NCBI RefSeq assembly: GCF_030688855.1
Contig: NZ_JAUYZK010000009.1
Span: 1-64,000 of the forward strand
Source: Helicobacter cappadocius
GTDB lineage: Bacteria; Campylobacterota; Campylobacteria; Campylobacterales; Helicobacteraceae
Direction: 5' to 3'
Length of the DNA: 64,000 bases
Both the position numbers and the translations under genes were made by a program. Each line of letters opens with the position of its first letter. The stretch's first letter is position 1. Below, piece by piece: positions 8,801 to 16,759 of the stretch. Under the pieces are notes generated by a model. That model had not been told where the DNA came from. It worked only from the letters and a program-made list of their open reading frames with translations, and searched no databases.

Positions 8801-10737
8801 GACTAGATCAGTCTGGACTTAAATTTGATGGCGGAGGAGATAGCCTCACTATAGGAACAGCAAAACTTGGAAGTTGGTCATTTTTAGATGCAAGTAAAGT
8901 TACCAATGTAACCATCACAAAGCTCCTTGATCTTCCCTATGCTCCTAGTATTACCTATGATGGGGGGGTTCATGGGGCACATTTCAATAACCTCACACTA
9001 GGTGAAGGGTCACAGATGAACTATGGAGGAAACAGTGATCTAACCATTGATGGTAACTTCACTCTCAATAATAATGCCTTTATTAATATCACTCCTAATG
9101 GCGGCACTATCAATACTATCAATGTAAAAGGCAATGCAACCTTTTATTTCAACGATGACAAAACAGACTCCTCAGGACATGCAACCCCTCTCATCAAAAT
9201 AAGCAATATCAAAGGTCTAAAGCTCAATGAAAATTATATTTTATTCAAAGCTGGAGGGAGCATCACCTATATTTATATAAATTCAGAAGGCAAAGAACTC
9301 AAATCCACTAATAGTAAGTCAGACGCAAATACTTTGTATAATGAAGTTGCAGATAGGATAGGCTTATATGATGGTAGTGATACAAACACTCCTTCAAGAG
9401 CTGATGTAGAAGTGAAAGCCAATGACAAACAAATCTCTTTCAAAATCAATGAACTAGACAATTCTAACCCTTATGATCCCAATACTATCCAGTACTGGCT
9501 ATATAAAAGAGGTGGCATGGAATGGATAGATACCATTAGTGATGTAAGCCCTGATATAATGCAATGGTTACAGGAATTGATGATAAATAAACATAATGGT
9601 TTATGGGCAAAACAAAGGGTTTATGACAATGATTTGGGCTATTTTGTGCGAATAGCAAAAGAACTCCAAAGCACTATGGGACAGCTTTCCTCAGTCAATC
9701 GTAAAAACAACTCTACCAATTCAGTTCGACTAGCTACCGATGTCAATCGCACAAGCCGACTTGTGAAACTCTCCAACACTCAGGCAAACACACCAACATT
9801 TGCAGAAGTTATCAGAAATCTTCAAAATGAACATTTTGCAGCTAGTGGCGATATCGCCTCAGTGTATAAATTTGCCAACAGAGATACTTACAAAAATAAC
9901 TTATGGGCTACCGCAATTGGAACTGCAAGTTTTGTAGAAGGTGGCAATAGTGCATTATATGGAGTGAATATAGGCTATGATAGATTTATTCATAACCAAA
10001 TCATCGGGGCATATGTAGCTTATGCTCAGGGAAAATATACAGGCGATATAATCCGAAATCAATCTTACAATGCAAATCTAGGTATTTATTATAGAGCCTA
10101 TGCAGGAAACAACGAATTTGATGCTTCCATCAGTGGGACATATGGCTACAATAAAGAAAATCTCTATTCTCAAGACATTATCCTCTCACAACTCAATCAG
10201 AGCTACAACTACAACACTTTTGTTGGAAATGTAAACTTTAACTATGGTTATGTCTTTGGTATCTCTAATAAATCCATCGTCCTAAAACCACAAATCGGCG
10301 TAAGTGCGTATTACATTTGCTCAAGCGGAAATTGGTATTGTGGCAAAAAAGGATCGATTCAAGGAGAGGTAGATAATACAGATGATCAAGATCTGGCTAT
10401 TAATGCAAATGCAGATAATAAATTCAATATCGCTGTAAATATCGCCCTAGAAACTAGACAATATTTCAGTGGAAATTCATATTGGTATTTTATCGCAGGA
10501 GTAAGCAGAGATGTGTTCCTAAAAAATAATGGAGATAATGAAGTTCGTTTTGTAGGCAATGACACTCTTAGTTACAAAAAAGGCGATCAACTCAATACTT
10601 ATGGCTCACTCACAGCAGGTGGAGAACTAGAACTCTTTAGAAAACTCTATGTTAATCTAGGATTGGGCGCAAAAGCAGGATTTGCATACAAAGACATCAA
10701 TATCAACGGCAGTGTCGGTATGCGTTATGTCTTCTAA
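5857..10737 (+). CDS. VacA-like autotransporter (vacuolating cytotoxin paralogue, FaaA/ImaA/VlpC type)
   Basis: This 1626-residue type V secretion protein has a signal peptide at about residues 1-27 (FKIFTISLLPYSLVFSA, cut before QN). A long glycine/asparagine/serine-rich passenger follows, repeating short beta-helix strands. Two copies of the VacA-family module begin near residues 378 (TSTIGTLNLATGGS) and 967 (TSSIGTLELTKGTS); each continues with GG-G-SLTI and ASxxTNVTV/TI segments. The C-terminal roughly 285 residues are an autotransporter barrel (NNLWATAIGTASF near 1345; GMRYVF at the end, with terminal Phe). The barrel strongly resembles H. pylori ImaA/FaaA/VlpC. The only two cysteines are Cys1488 and Cys1495, inside the barrel. 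The VacA pore-forming N-terminus with repeated GxxxG was not seen, so toxin activity should not be assumed; colonisation or adhesion is more likely. An in-frame stop at 5812-5814 limits the start to 5857. Confidence 0.88.
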   Translation: MRFQFLNFRLFKIFTISLLPYSLVFSAQNVTGAFTNLKSGTWNTDAVVNGWAGWSTYGYYPTFEFGSHTLTFQGFNSPSNGAGGAYLGTQVVTINAGKVYFSNSTLQIGNNPNTNSASVIFNAPVNMSAGSNINVKGKSYLYIKNGITGSGNLNVDGSLHVENSNKPFEVNSLYLGNSAKIQSSTFSAKNINLWDNVTLDLLDTKGNINVNTFTTTKSGWAQNRTATIDTHANVTVGTINVSNFTSGRTAFINTHGYGDITLTGDLKVNGSVAGIGLAGSVATFKLNGKNVTLKKDVYLGYYSSLVVLGVGNFNAQGINVGNGSTTGNTTLDFSGIKGRTTIKQLDLSTASVYGSNFDITTLIAHKGASHSRFYSNIGTSTIGTLNLATGGSNVDNTKLIFGGGGTSLTIDKAVLNSWAELDASSITNVTVKNLISSYATIRAKNLTLGNASFSNNKTYLYADTITQKNGKFTLNDGALLYIKSGKTFTADTLDMYNASSLYASNTNGGGMSGATTINNIIFNNSAIYANSLFTNNITVKNSANVYLSKGNYTNTGDLNIDDGTYLQIHGGNFINNGEINVSLGNDSSKNAKNLINVLDGSFTFNMTMIKQTSKDDKGNTIQVDVPKAKLNVNVSITGLEAGQTYNLLKTRDGIWFSDNSGKIYKNGNAGYDDYVKLLKNRMSFNTPDGSSLALNYWISDDRKSIGFKYDTGKHYVDAVPYINPGTWVFGIGKGAAAFGNIGGVPAASGLAKNYTLTLQKRTWKNTVTGKEENTIYYMKDLDYHNYGNAGAVFTVDARGSDFALGKNQDIGGSEGSVTIGTNTMKSHMVVKADNIYLGGQITLGDSALISGHLDLQSAGEILGDNKASYIKVRNHSSLKASGTGFKYAGSILLWANQTITDEVGLDLTGITGSIEIGSMEAYAARPNDQDRNAGIKMKNFKLGSLKVYNGNGGSINNYFSDFMTNIGTSSIGTLELTKGTSGLDQSGLKFDGGGDSLTIGTAKLGSWSFLDASKVTNVTITKLLDLPYAPSITYDGGVHGAHFNNLTLGEGSQMNYGGNSDLTIDGNFTLNNNAFINITPNGGTINTINVKGNATFYFNDDKTDSSGHATPLIKISNIKGLKLNENYILFKAGGSITYIYINSEGKELKSTNSKSDANTLYNEVADRIGLYDGSDTNTPSRADVEVKANDKQISFKINELDNSNPYDPNTIQYWLYKRGGMEWIDTISDVSPDIMQWLQELMINKHNGLWAKQRVYDNDLGYFVRIAKELQSTMGQLSSVNRKNNSTNSVRLATDVNRTSRLVKLSNTQANTPTFAEVIRNLQNEHFAASGDIASVYKFANRDTYKNNLWATAIGTASFVEGGNSALYGVNIGYDRFIHNQIIGAYVAYAQGKYTGDIIRNQSYNANLGIYYRAYAGNNEFDASISGTYGYNKENLYSQDIILSQLNQSYNYNTFVGNVNFNYGYVFGISNKSIVLKPQIGVSAYYICSSGNWYCGKKGSIQGEVDNTDDQDLAINANADNKFNIAVNIALETRQYFSGNSYWYFIAGVSRDVFLKNNGDNEVRFVGNDTLSYKKGDQLNTYGSLTAGGELELFRKLYVNLGLGAKAGFAYKDININGSVGMRYVF

Positions 10738-10748
10738 GCTTTTTTAGT

Positions 10749-10754
10749 TATAAT
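10749..10754 (+). promoter_or_regulatory. Promoter -10 of the tandem MFS transporter operon
   Basis: A consensus TATAAT lies 35 bases before the first transporter ATG, in the short gap after the autotransporter stop. The surrounding T-rich sequence fits sigma-80 promoters of Helicobacter, but no -35 box is evident. Confidence 0.5.
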
Positions 10755-10788
10755 CCCGCTTTTATTAAAAATATTTTTAGGTGTATCT

Positions 10789-12081
10789 ATGAAAACAACC
10801 TCTAGCCCCCGTCTCTTGAATCGCAATGATGTCAAAACTCTTTCGCTCTCATCACTTGGGGGAACACTCGAATTTTATGATTTTATTATTTTTGTTTTTT
10901 TTGCACAGACTATTGCCCATTTATTTTACCCCGAGACACTTGATCCTCTTTGGAGCGCTCTGAACACTTATGGAACATTTGCAGCAGGGTATTTTGCAAG
11001 ACCACTAGGCGGAATTGTTATGGCACATTTTGGGGATAAAAATGGTCGTAAAAATATGTTTATGCTCTCTATTTTATTGATGGTGATTCCTACATTTTTG
11101 ATGGGAATTTTACCTACTTATGAGAGTATAGGATATTTTGCTCCTGTTATTTTGTTGCTTATTCGTATTTTTCAAGGCATTGCTATTGGTGGTGAGTTGC
11201 CTGGTGCTTGGGTATTTGTTTGTGAGCATACACCTAAAAATCGTTTGGGATTTTCTATTGGTGTTTTGACTTCATGTGTAGTAGGTGGAATTTTGCTAGG
11301 CTCTATCGTAGCTTTTTTTATCAATGCTATTTTTGATACTGCCCAAATCATGCAATATGCTTGGAGAATCCCTTTTCTTTTAGGTGGAGTATTTGGAATT
11401 ATATCAATTTTTCTGAGACGCTACTTACAAGAAACTCCTATCTTCCAAGAAATGAAAAAAAGCAAATCACTCGCAAAAATTCCTATCCAAGAGGTATTTA
11501 AAACCTCAAAAACAAGCATCATCACCTCTATGTTTAGCACTTGGGTACTGACGGGATGTATCATTGTGCTTGTACTTTTAGTACCTAATTTTATGAGCCA
11601 CAAACTACAAGTACCACAAACACAAATCATACTTATTCAAATGCTAACGATATTTAGCCTCATCATTGGCTGCATTCTCTCTGGAAGTTTAGCAGATAAA
11701 ATTGGGGTTTCAAGGGCATATATTGTTTTTAGTATCGCTTTTAGCATTGTAGCTTTAATCTTTTTTTATGCACTTTATGGAGATTACTCCAACCGAGTTA
11801 TATTTATTTGGTATGTTATCGCAGGATTTTTTGGAGGGGTGATGAATTTTACTCCACTAACAATGGTATCAATCTTTCCACCCAACATCAGATTTAGCGG
11901 ATTATCCTTTTCTTATAATCTTTCTTATGCAATTTTTGGGGGATTAGCTCCTATTCTTGTTGTGAGTTTGAACGCATATAATTCTATTCTTGTGGGTTAT
12001 TATCTAGCATTTTTGGGAATTATTGGTGTGGGCGTGGGTATATTTCTACATTTTTTTAAAAAATATAAACAAACCTTATGA
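10789..12081 (+). CDS. MFS transporter, metabolite:H+ symporter (MHS/ProP-ShiA-like), copy 1
   Basis: This 430-residue, 12-helix protein of the major facilitator superfamily starts with GGTLEFYDFIIFVFF in the first helix. It carries the MHS loop 2-3 motif ARPLGGIVMAHFGDKNGRK near residue 70 and an LRRYLQETPIF segment after helix 6. MHS transporters couple proton entry to uptake of organic acids, osmolytes or amino-acid-like solutes; the substrate cannot be read from sequence. The next gene is a close paralogue overlapping by 4 bp (ATGA), so the two are translated from one mRNA. A 277-bp tract at 10999-11275 is identical to the paralogue. Length and topology are normal. Confidence 0.88.
   Translation: MKTTSSPRLLNRNDVKTLSLSSLGGTLEFYDFIIFVFFAQTIAHLFYPETLDPLWSALNTYGTFAAGYFARPLGGIVMAHFGDKNGRKNMFMLSILLMVIPTFLMGILPTYESIGYFAPVILLLIRIFQGIAIGGELPGAWVFVCEHTPKNRLGFSIGVLTSCVVGGILLGSIVAFFINAIFDTAQIMQYAWRIPFLLGGVFGIISIFLRRYLQETPIFQEMKKSKSLAKIPIQEVFKTSKTSIITSMFSTWVLTGCIIVLVLLVPNFMSHKLQVPQTQIILIQMLTIFSLIIGCILSGSLADKIGVSRAYIVFSIAFSIVALIFFYALYGDYSNRVIFIWYVIAGFFGGVMNFTPLTMVSIFPPNIRFSGLSFSYNLSYAIFGGLAPILVVSLNAYNSILVGYYLAFLGIIGVGVGIFLHFFKKYKQTL
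10999..11275 (+). repeat. 277-bp perfect direct repeat, copy 1 (inside the first MFS gene)
   Basis: The stretch from AGACCACTAGG to GACTTCAT is identical base for base to 12282-12558 in the second MFS gene. It spans the codons for the RPLGG loop through about helix 5. Flanking sequence on both sides differs clearly, so the tract looks homogenised. Confidence 0.95.
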
Positions 12082-13367
12082 ATTCCTCTATAAAAACATT
12101 AAACAAAAATCAAAGCAAAATAATGCTTCTCTCCTCACTTGGAGGAACACTCGAATTTTATGATTTTGTCATTTTTGTTTTTTTCGCTGAAGTAATTTCT
12201 AAGCTTTTTTATCCATCCGATATTGGATATTTTTGGAGTTCGTTTAATACTTATGCAACCTTTGCAGTGGGATATTTTATTAGACCACTAGGCGGAATTG
12301 TTATGGCACATTTTGGGGATAAAAATGGTCGTAAAAATATGTTTATGCTCTCTATTTTATTGATGGTGATTCCTACATTTTTGATGGGAATTTTACCTAC
12401 TTATGAGAGTATAGGATATTTTGCTCCTGTTATTTTGTTGCTTATTCGTATTTTTCAAGGCATTGCTATTGGTGGTGAGTTGCCTGGTGCTTGGGTATTT
12501 GTTTGTGAGCATACACCTAAAAATCGTTTGGGATTTTCTATTGGTGTTTTGACTTCATCTATCACTGGGGGTATTTTACTGGGATCTATCGCCTCACTTA
12601 TAGTTAATTTAAAATACGGGGATGCTGAAGTTTTGGATTATGCTTGGAGGATTCCATTTATTTTGGGAGGTATTTTTGGAATTATCTCTGTATTTTTACG
12701 TACTTTTTTGGAAGAAACTCCTATTTTTCAAGAAATGAAAACGTCTCAGAAATTACTAAAAATCCCTCTTAAAGAAGTCTTTTTAAATTCAAAAAAAGCG
12801 ATTTTTATATCAGGTTTGATGACTTGGGTGCTGACAGGATGTATTGTTATTTTGGTTCTTTTAATGCCCAATTTTATCTACAATATCCTAAACAAAACTT
12901 ATCGACCTATCACTCATGCTCAAATAATCCTAATTCAAATGGGGATTATCTGCACATTAGGAATAGGTTGCTTACTAAGTGGTTTTTTAAGAGATAGATT
13001 TGGAACTGTGAGTATTTTGAAATTTTTTTCACTTAGCTTTATTATTTCTTCCTTAATATTTTTTTACGTTCTTACTTCTGAATATTCTATCCAAACTATT
13101 GTTATATGGTATTTGATAAGTGGGCTTTTTGCAGGAATGGTAAATTTTACCCCACTTATAATGGTAAATATCTTTCCTGCTAATGTCCGATTCAGTGGAT
13201 TGTCTTTCTCTTACAATATCGCTTATGCAATTTTTGGGGGATTAGCTCCTGTTTTGATGGCAACTATTGGGATGTATGATTTAATGTTTATCGGATATTA
13301 TCTAGCATTTTTAGGATTTATTAGTTTTTCTGTCAGCATATATCTAAAATCAAAAAAATTTGAATAA
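12078..13367 (+). CDS. MFS transporter, metabolite:H+ symporter (MHS/ProP-ShiA-like), copy 2
   Basis: This 429-residue paralogue of the preceding gene shows the same features: GGTLEFYDFVIFVFF in helix 1, RPLGGIVMAHFGDKNGRK in loop 2-3, and LRTFLEETPIF after helix 6. It begins at an ATG overlapping the previous stop by 4 bp, so it is translationally coupled. Outside the identical 277-bp tract the two proteins diverge substantially, especially in helices 1-2 and 7-12. This suggests that the duplication itself is old, and that the pair may have different substrates. Which substrate is carried is unknown. After the stop there is no clear terminator before the gpsA promoter. Confidence 0.88.
   Translation: MNSSIKTLNKNQSKIMLLSSLGGTLEFYDFVIFVFFAEVISKLFYPSDIGYFWSSFNTYATFAVGYFIRPLGGIVMAHFGDKNGRKNMFMLSILLMVIPTFLMGILPTYESIGYFAPVILLLIRIFQGIAIGGELPGAWVFVCEHTPKNRLGFSIGVLTSSITGGILLGSIASLIVNLKYGDAEVLDYAWRIPFILGGIFGIISVFLRTFLEETPIFQEMKTSQKLLKIPLKEVFLNSKKAIFISGLMTWVLTGCIVILVLLMPNFIYNILNKTYRPITHAQIILIQMGIICTLGIGCLLSGFLRDRFGTVSILKFFSLSFIISSLIFFYVLTSEYSIQTIVIWYLISGLFAGMVNFTPLIMVNIFPANVRFSGLSFSYNIAYAIFGGLAPVLMATIGMYDLMFIGYYLAFLGFISFSVSIYLKSKKFE
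12282..12558 (+). repeat. 277-bp perfect direct repeat, copy 2 (inside the second MFS gene)
   Basis: This is identical to 10999-11275. The repeat unit is offset by 1283 bp, within 6 bp of the spacing of the two gene starts (1289 bp), so homologous positions of the paralogues are matched. That fits gene conversion rather than insertion. Confidence 0.95.
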
Positions 13368-13389
13368 GGACAATATTTTATTTCTGTGA

Positions 13390-13395
13390 TAAAAT
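13390..13395 (+). promoter_or_regulatory. Extended -10 promoter upstream of gpsA
   Basis: The sequence TGTGATAAAAT contains TAAAAT preceded by TG at the extended position. It lies 30 bases before the gpsA ATG. It probably drives the gpsA-glyQ-NIF3-flgZ-waaA-rluA cluster, whose genes follow with short gaps. Confidence 0.5.
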
Positions 13396-13425
13396 GCGAA
13401 AACAAAAACAATTCAAGAAGGAAAT

Positions 13426-14361
13426 ATGAGGATTACAATTTTTGGTGGAGGGGCATGGGGAAGAGCCTTAGCTTTTGGATTTGCCCAAAATAACGAGGCT
13501 TTTATCGTATCCAGAAGAGATCTTAAAGGCATTTTGAATGCTGCAAATGACACTTTGAAAAAAAATAATTCCTTAGAAATTACCCAAATCGATACTAAAA
13601 AATCTTTGGATTCAGAGTACTTTGTCATTGCTATCACCACATCAGCACTCAGAGAATGGTTCAAAACCACCCCTATACCAAAAAATGCAAAAGTTCTCAT
13701 CGCTTCAAAAGGTATAGAAGAAGGTACGGGAGATTTTGTAAGTGATATTGCTAAAAACTTTATAGATGAAAATAATCTGTGCTTCCTTGCTGGTCCAAGC
13801 TTTGCTAAAGAGGTTTCTATGGCACTTCCATGTGCATTGGCTATCCATTCTTATAATCCCGTCCTCGCACAAGAATTTGCAGACTTGATGCCAAGCTTTA
13901 TCAAACCCTATGTCAAAGATGACGTCAGAGGCGGAGAGATAGCAGGAGCATATAAAAATGTTATCGCCATAGCAGGTGGAATTTGCGATGGATTGGTTTT
14001 AGGACAAAACGCAAAAGCCTCATTGCTTTCTCGGGGATTAGTAGAAATGTCGCGTTTTGGTGAATTTTTTGGTGGAAAGATGCAAACATTTTTAGGACTC
14101 TCTGGTGCAGGAGATTTATTTTTGAGTGCGAATTCTATCCTCTCAAGAAACTACCGTGTCGGATTAGGACTTGCACAAAATAAGGCTATCGATGAAATAT
14201 TGCTTGAACTCGGAGAAGTTGCAGAGGGTGTAAAGACTGCCAAGGCTATCACTCAAATCGCCCGAAGAAAAAATATTTATGCTCCTATTGCTACAGAAGT
14301 CCAAGAAATTATCAATGGCAAAAGTCCTAAAAAAAGCATGAATGACCTGATGAAACGATAG
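13426..14361 (+). CDS. gpsA: Glycerol-3-phosphate dehydrogenase [NAD(P)+]
   Basis: GpsA reduces dihydroxyacetone phosphate to sn-glycerol 3-phosphate, the backbone of phospholipids, in the cytoplasm. The 311-residue protein begins with the dinucleotide fold [15 protein letters not shown] (about residues 5-19). It continues with [10 protein letters not shown] (near 100), the AGPSFAKEV loop (near 123) and [18 protein letters not shown] (near 170), which carries the catalytic lysine. [13 protein letters not shown] and the C-terminal EGVKTAKAI complete the family pattern. It is slightly shorter than the E. coli enzyme but similar to Helicobacter ones. It is first in a run that matches H. pylori HP0961-HP0955 from memory. 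Confidence 0.95.
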   Translation: MRITIFGGGAWGRALAFGFAQNNEAFIVSRRDLKGILNAANDTLKKNNSLEITQIDTKKSLDSEYFVIAITTSALREWFKTTPIPKNAKVLIASKGIEEGTGDFVSDIAKNFIDENNLCFLAGPSFAKEVSMALPCALAIHSYNPVLAQEFADLMPSFIKPYVKDDVRGGEIAGAYKNVIAIAGGICDGLVLGQNAKASLLSRGLVEMSRFGEFFGGKMQTFLGLSGAGDLFLSANSILSRNYRVGLGLAQNKAIDEILLELGEVAEGVKTAKAITQIARRKNIYAPIATEVQEIINGKSPKKSMNDLMKR

Positions 14362-14395
14362 ATACTTTAGATTAGATTTTAACAAAAGGATTGTT

Positions 14396-15298
14396 ATGCC
14401 CAAAGACTGCAATAGTTTTTCAGATATTTTACTCAAACTCCAAAATTTTTGGAAAGAAGAAGGTTGTCTTATTGTGCAACCCTATGATATTCCTGCAGGA
14501 GCGGGAACTTTTCACCCTGCCACTTTATTAAAAAGCTTAGAAAACAAATCATGGAGTGTTGCTTATGTTGCACCATCTAGGCGACCAACAGATGGTAGAT
14601 ATGGAGAAAATCCAAATAGACTTGGAAGCTATTATCAGTTTCAAGTTCTTATTAAACCTAGTCCTGAAAATATTCAAGAACTCTATCTAAAAAGCCTTGA
14701 AGCATTGGGCATCAATAGACTAGAACATGATATTAGATTTGTAGAGGATAACTGGGAATCTCCAACGCTTGGGGCTTGGGGGCTTGGATGGGAAATTTGG
14801 CTAGATGGGATGGAAGTCACACAATTCACCTATTTTCAACAAGTTGGTGGAATTGCTTGTGATCCTGTGGCTGTAGAGATTACTTATGGGGTAGAAAGAC
14901 TAGCGATGTATATTCAAAATGTAGAATCTATTTTTGATATTGTTTGGACACATAAGATCGATGGTTCTATTGTAAAATATGCCGATGTGCATCTGGAAAA
15001 TGAATATGAGTTTAGTAAATATCATTTTGAAGTTGCAGACACCCAAATGCTCTTTGAGATGTTTGAAAAATTCCAAAACGAAGCCAAAAGATGTCTTCAA
15101 GCAGGTATTCCTTTACCTGCTTATGATTTTACAATGCTTAGTTCGCATTTTTTTAATATCTTGGATTCCAGAAAAGCTATCTCTAGCACTGAACGACAAA
15201 ACTATATCTTAAAAATACGAGAACTTGCCAAAGGCTGTGCTACTTTGTATAAAGATCAAGAAAATGAACGAGAAGAGAGGCTTAAGAATCATTTATGA
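14396..15298 (+). CDS. glyQ: Glycyl-tRNA synthetase alpha subunit
   Basis: GlyQ is the catalytic subunit of the heterotetrameric bacterial glycyl-tRNA synthetase, charging tRNA-Gly in the cytoplasm. The 300 residues are full length. They include the highly conserved [20 protein letters not shown] (near residue 22-41), [20 protein letters not shown] (about 63-82), and [19 protein letters not shown] (about 133). The C-terminus contains SSTERQNYI. An AAAGGA site precedes the ATG. The beta subunit glyS is not adjacent, as in other Helicobacter. The stop overlaps the start of the NIF3-like gene by 4 bp. Confidence 0.96.
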   Translation: MPKDCNSFSDILLKLQNFWKEEGCLIVQPYDIPAGAGTFHPATLLKSLENKSWSVAYVAPSRRPTDGRYGENPNRLGSYYQFQVLIKPSPENIQELYLKSLEALGINRLEHDIRFVEDNWESPTLGAWGLGWEIWLDGMEVTQFTYFQQVGGIACDPVAVEITYGVERLAMYIQNVESIFDIVWTHKIDGSIVKYADVHLENEYEFSKYHFEVADTQMLFEMFEKFQNEAKRCLQAGIPLPAYDFTMLSSHFFNILDSRKAISSTERQNYILKIRELAKGCATLYKDQENEREERLKNHL

Positions 15299-16047
15299 AG
15301 GTTTTTGAAATTTATGATTGTCTCAACCTCTTATCTCCATTTCAATTACAAGAAAAATGGGATAATAGTGGTCTAAATATCGGAAGTCAAGAATCCGAAA
15401 TATCTAAAATCTATGCTTGTTTAGAGGTCAATGAAGAGATAGCTAAGGAGCTGCATCCCCAAAGCTTGATTATCTCTCATCACCCCTTACTATTTAAACC
15501 AATCAAAAATTTCACATGGGATGCCTACCCTGCAAATATTGCTAAAATACTGATAGAAAAAAACTGTTCTCTCATTTGTATGCACACAAACTTTGATACA
15601 ACACATCTAAATCCATACTTTGCAAAAGAAATCTTAGGTTTTGAGAATCTTTTCCCTGATGGTATTGCACTTAGAGGAAATCTCGAAGGTATTGAGTTTG
15701 TTTCCTTACTTGAACATATCAGCAAGTCTTTAAAGCTTACAAATCTTAAATATACCCAAAGCTCAGATACAATAGATTCTGTAGCCATAATTTGCGGAGC
15801 TGGTAGCTCCTATCTTTATTCTGATAGCTTAAAGCCAAATTCTTGTCTTATTACCGGGGATATAAAATATCATGATGCAATGATTGCAAAATCCCTAAAA
15901 ATCAGCCTAATTGATGTAGGACATTATCCGAGTGAAAGATTTTTCCCAGAAATTCTAAAATCTATTTTGAAAACTAAGGGTTATAAGGTTATAATTAAAG
16001 ATTGTAAAAATCCATTCACCTATTTAGAAGGACAAAAATATGAATAA
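15295..16047 (+). CDS. NIF3-like protein (DUF34, dinuclear metal-binding; GTP cyclohydrolase 1 type 2 homologue)
   Basis: This 250-residue cytoplasmic protein has the family's metal-ligand motifs in order: SHHPLLFKP near residue 63, [12 protein letters not shown] near 99, GDIKYHDA near 189, and [10 protein letters not shown] near 207. DUF34 proteins bind two metal ions; their cellular role is unsettled, and the GTP cyclohydrolase label is only by homology. It overlaps glyQ by 4 bp and the next gene by 8 bp, so it is part of the same operon. It corresponds by position to H. pylori HP0959. Confidence 0.9.
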   Translation: MKVFEIYDCLNLLSPFQLQEKWDNSGLNIGSQESEISKIYACLEVNEEIAKELHPQSLIISHHPLLFKPIKNFTWDAYPANIAKILIEKNCSLICMHTNFDTTHLNPYFAKEILGFENLFPDGIALRGNLEGIEFVSLLEHISKSLKLTNLKYTQSSDTIDSVAIICGAGSSYLYSDSLKPNSCLITGDIKYHDAMIAKSLKISLIDVGHYPSERFFPEILKSILKTKGYKVIIKDCKNPFTYLEGQKYE

Positions 16048-16750
16048 ACATCTCGAACAACTCATCGAAATATCAAATCTTGATAAAGATATTGATGCAC
16101 TAGAACCAAAAATAGAACTCAAAAGAAGTGAGCTCGACAAAACTATTCGCTCTAAAGAATCTAAAAATCTTCAATCACTTCAACTTGAAGAAGAAAAAAA
16201 AGATCTCAAGCTTCAAGTTTCAAGAAATGATCAAACCCTCAAAGATATCAATGCAAAGCTTGAAAATATCCATAAAAAAATCTCTGAAGTTCGATCAGAG
16301 CGAGAGCTTAAAGCTCTAAATGTGGAAGAAGAAATCGCAAAAGAGCAATGCACACAAGCTAATATTGAGATAGAAAGATTAGATAAAGAACTAGATCACA
16401 AAACAGATCTTCAAAAATCACTGCAATCAGACATCAACGAACTTGATAAGATTATCAAAAGTCTTGAAGGTAAAGTCAATGAAGAGATTCAAATCATCAA
16501 AGACGAACAACAAAAAATCTTCTCTCAAAAACAAAAACTCATTGTAAAAATGGATCAAAAGCTTATTGGTTTTTATGAAAAAGTCCGCAAATGGGCAAAA
16601 AATTCAAGTGTTGTTCCCGTAAGAAAACAAGCCTGTGGAGGATGTTTTATTCGAATCAACGATAGAGTATATACTGAAATTATTCAAAGTAATGACATTA
16701 TCACTTGTCCGCATTGTGGAAGGATTTTGTATATCGAAGAAACAAAATAA
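16040..16750 (+). CDS. flgZ: Coiled-coil zinc-ribbon protein FlgZ (HP0958 homologue; RpoN-stabilising flagellar factor)
   Basis: This 236-residue protein consists of a long charged coiled coil (about residues 5-180, rich in E, K, L and D heptads). It ends in a zinc ribbon with two CxxC knuckles, ACGGCFIR near 200 and CPHCGRILY near 224. The architecture and position between the NIF3-like gene and waaA match H. pylori HP0958 (FlgZ). That protein has been shown to protect the flagellar sigma factor RpoN and to bind flaA mRNA. The function here is inferred by orthology. It overlaps the preceding gene by 8 bp. A general alternative name is CT398-like C4-type zinc-ribbon protein. Confidence 0.85.
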   Translation: MNKHLEQLIEISNLDKDIDALEPKIELKRSELDKTIRSKESKNLQSLQLEEEKKDLKLQVSRNDQTLKDINAKLENIHKKISEVRSERELKALNVEEEIAKEQCTQANIEIERLDKELDHKTDLQKSLQSDINELDKIIKSLEGKVNEEIQIIKDEQQKIFSQKQKLIVKMDQKLIGFYEKVRKWAKNSSVVPVRKQACGGCFIRINDRVYTEIIQSNDIITCPHCGRILYIEETK

Positions 16751-16759
16751 AGTATTTTT

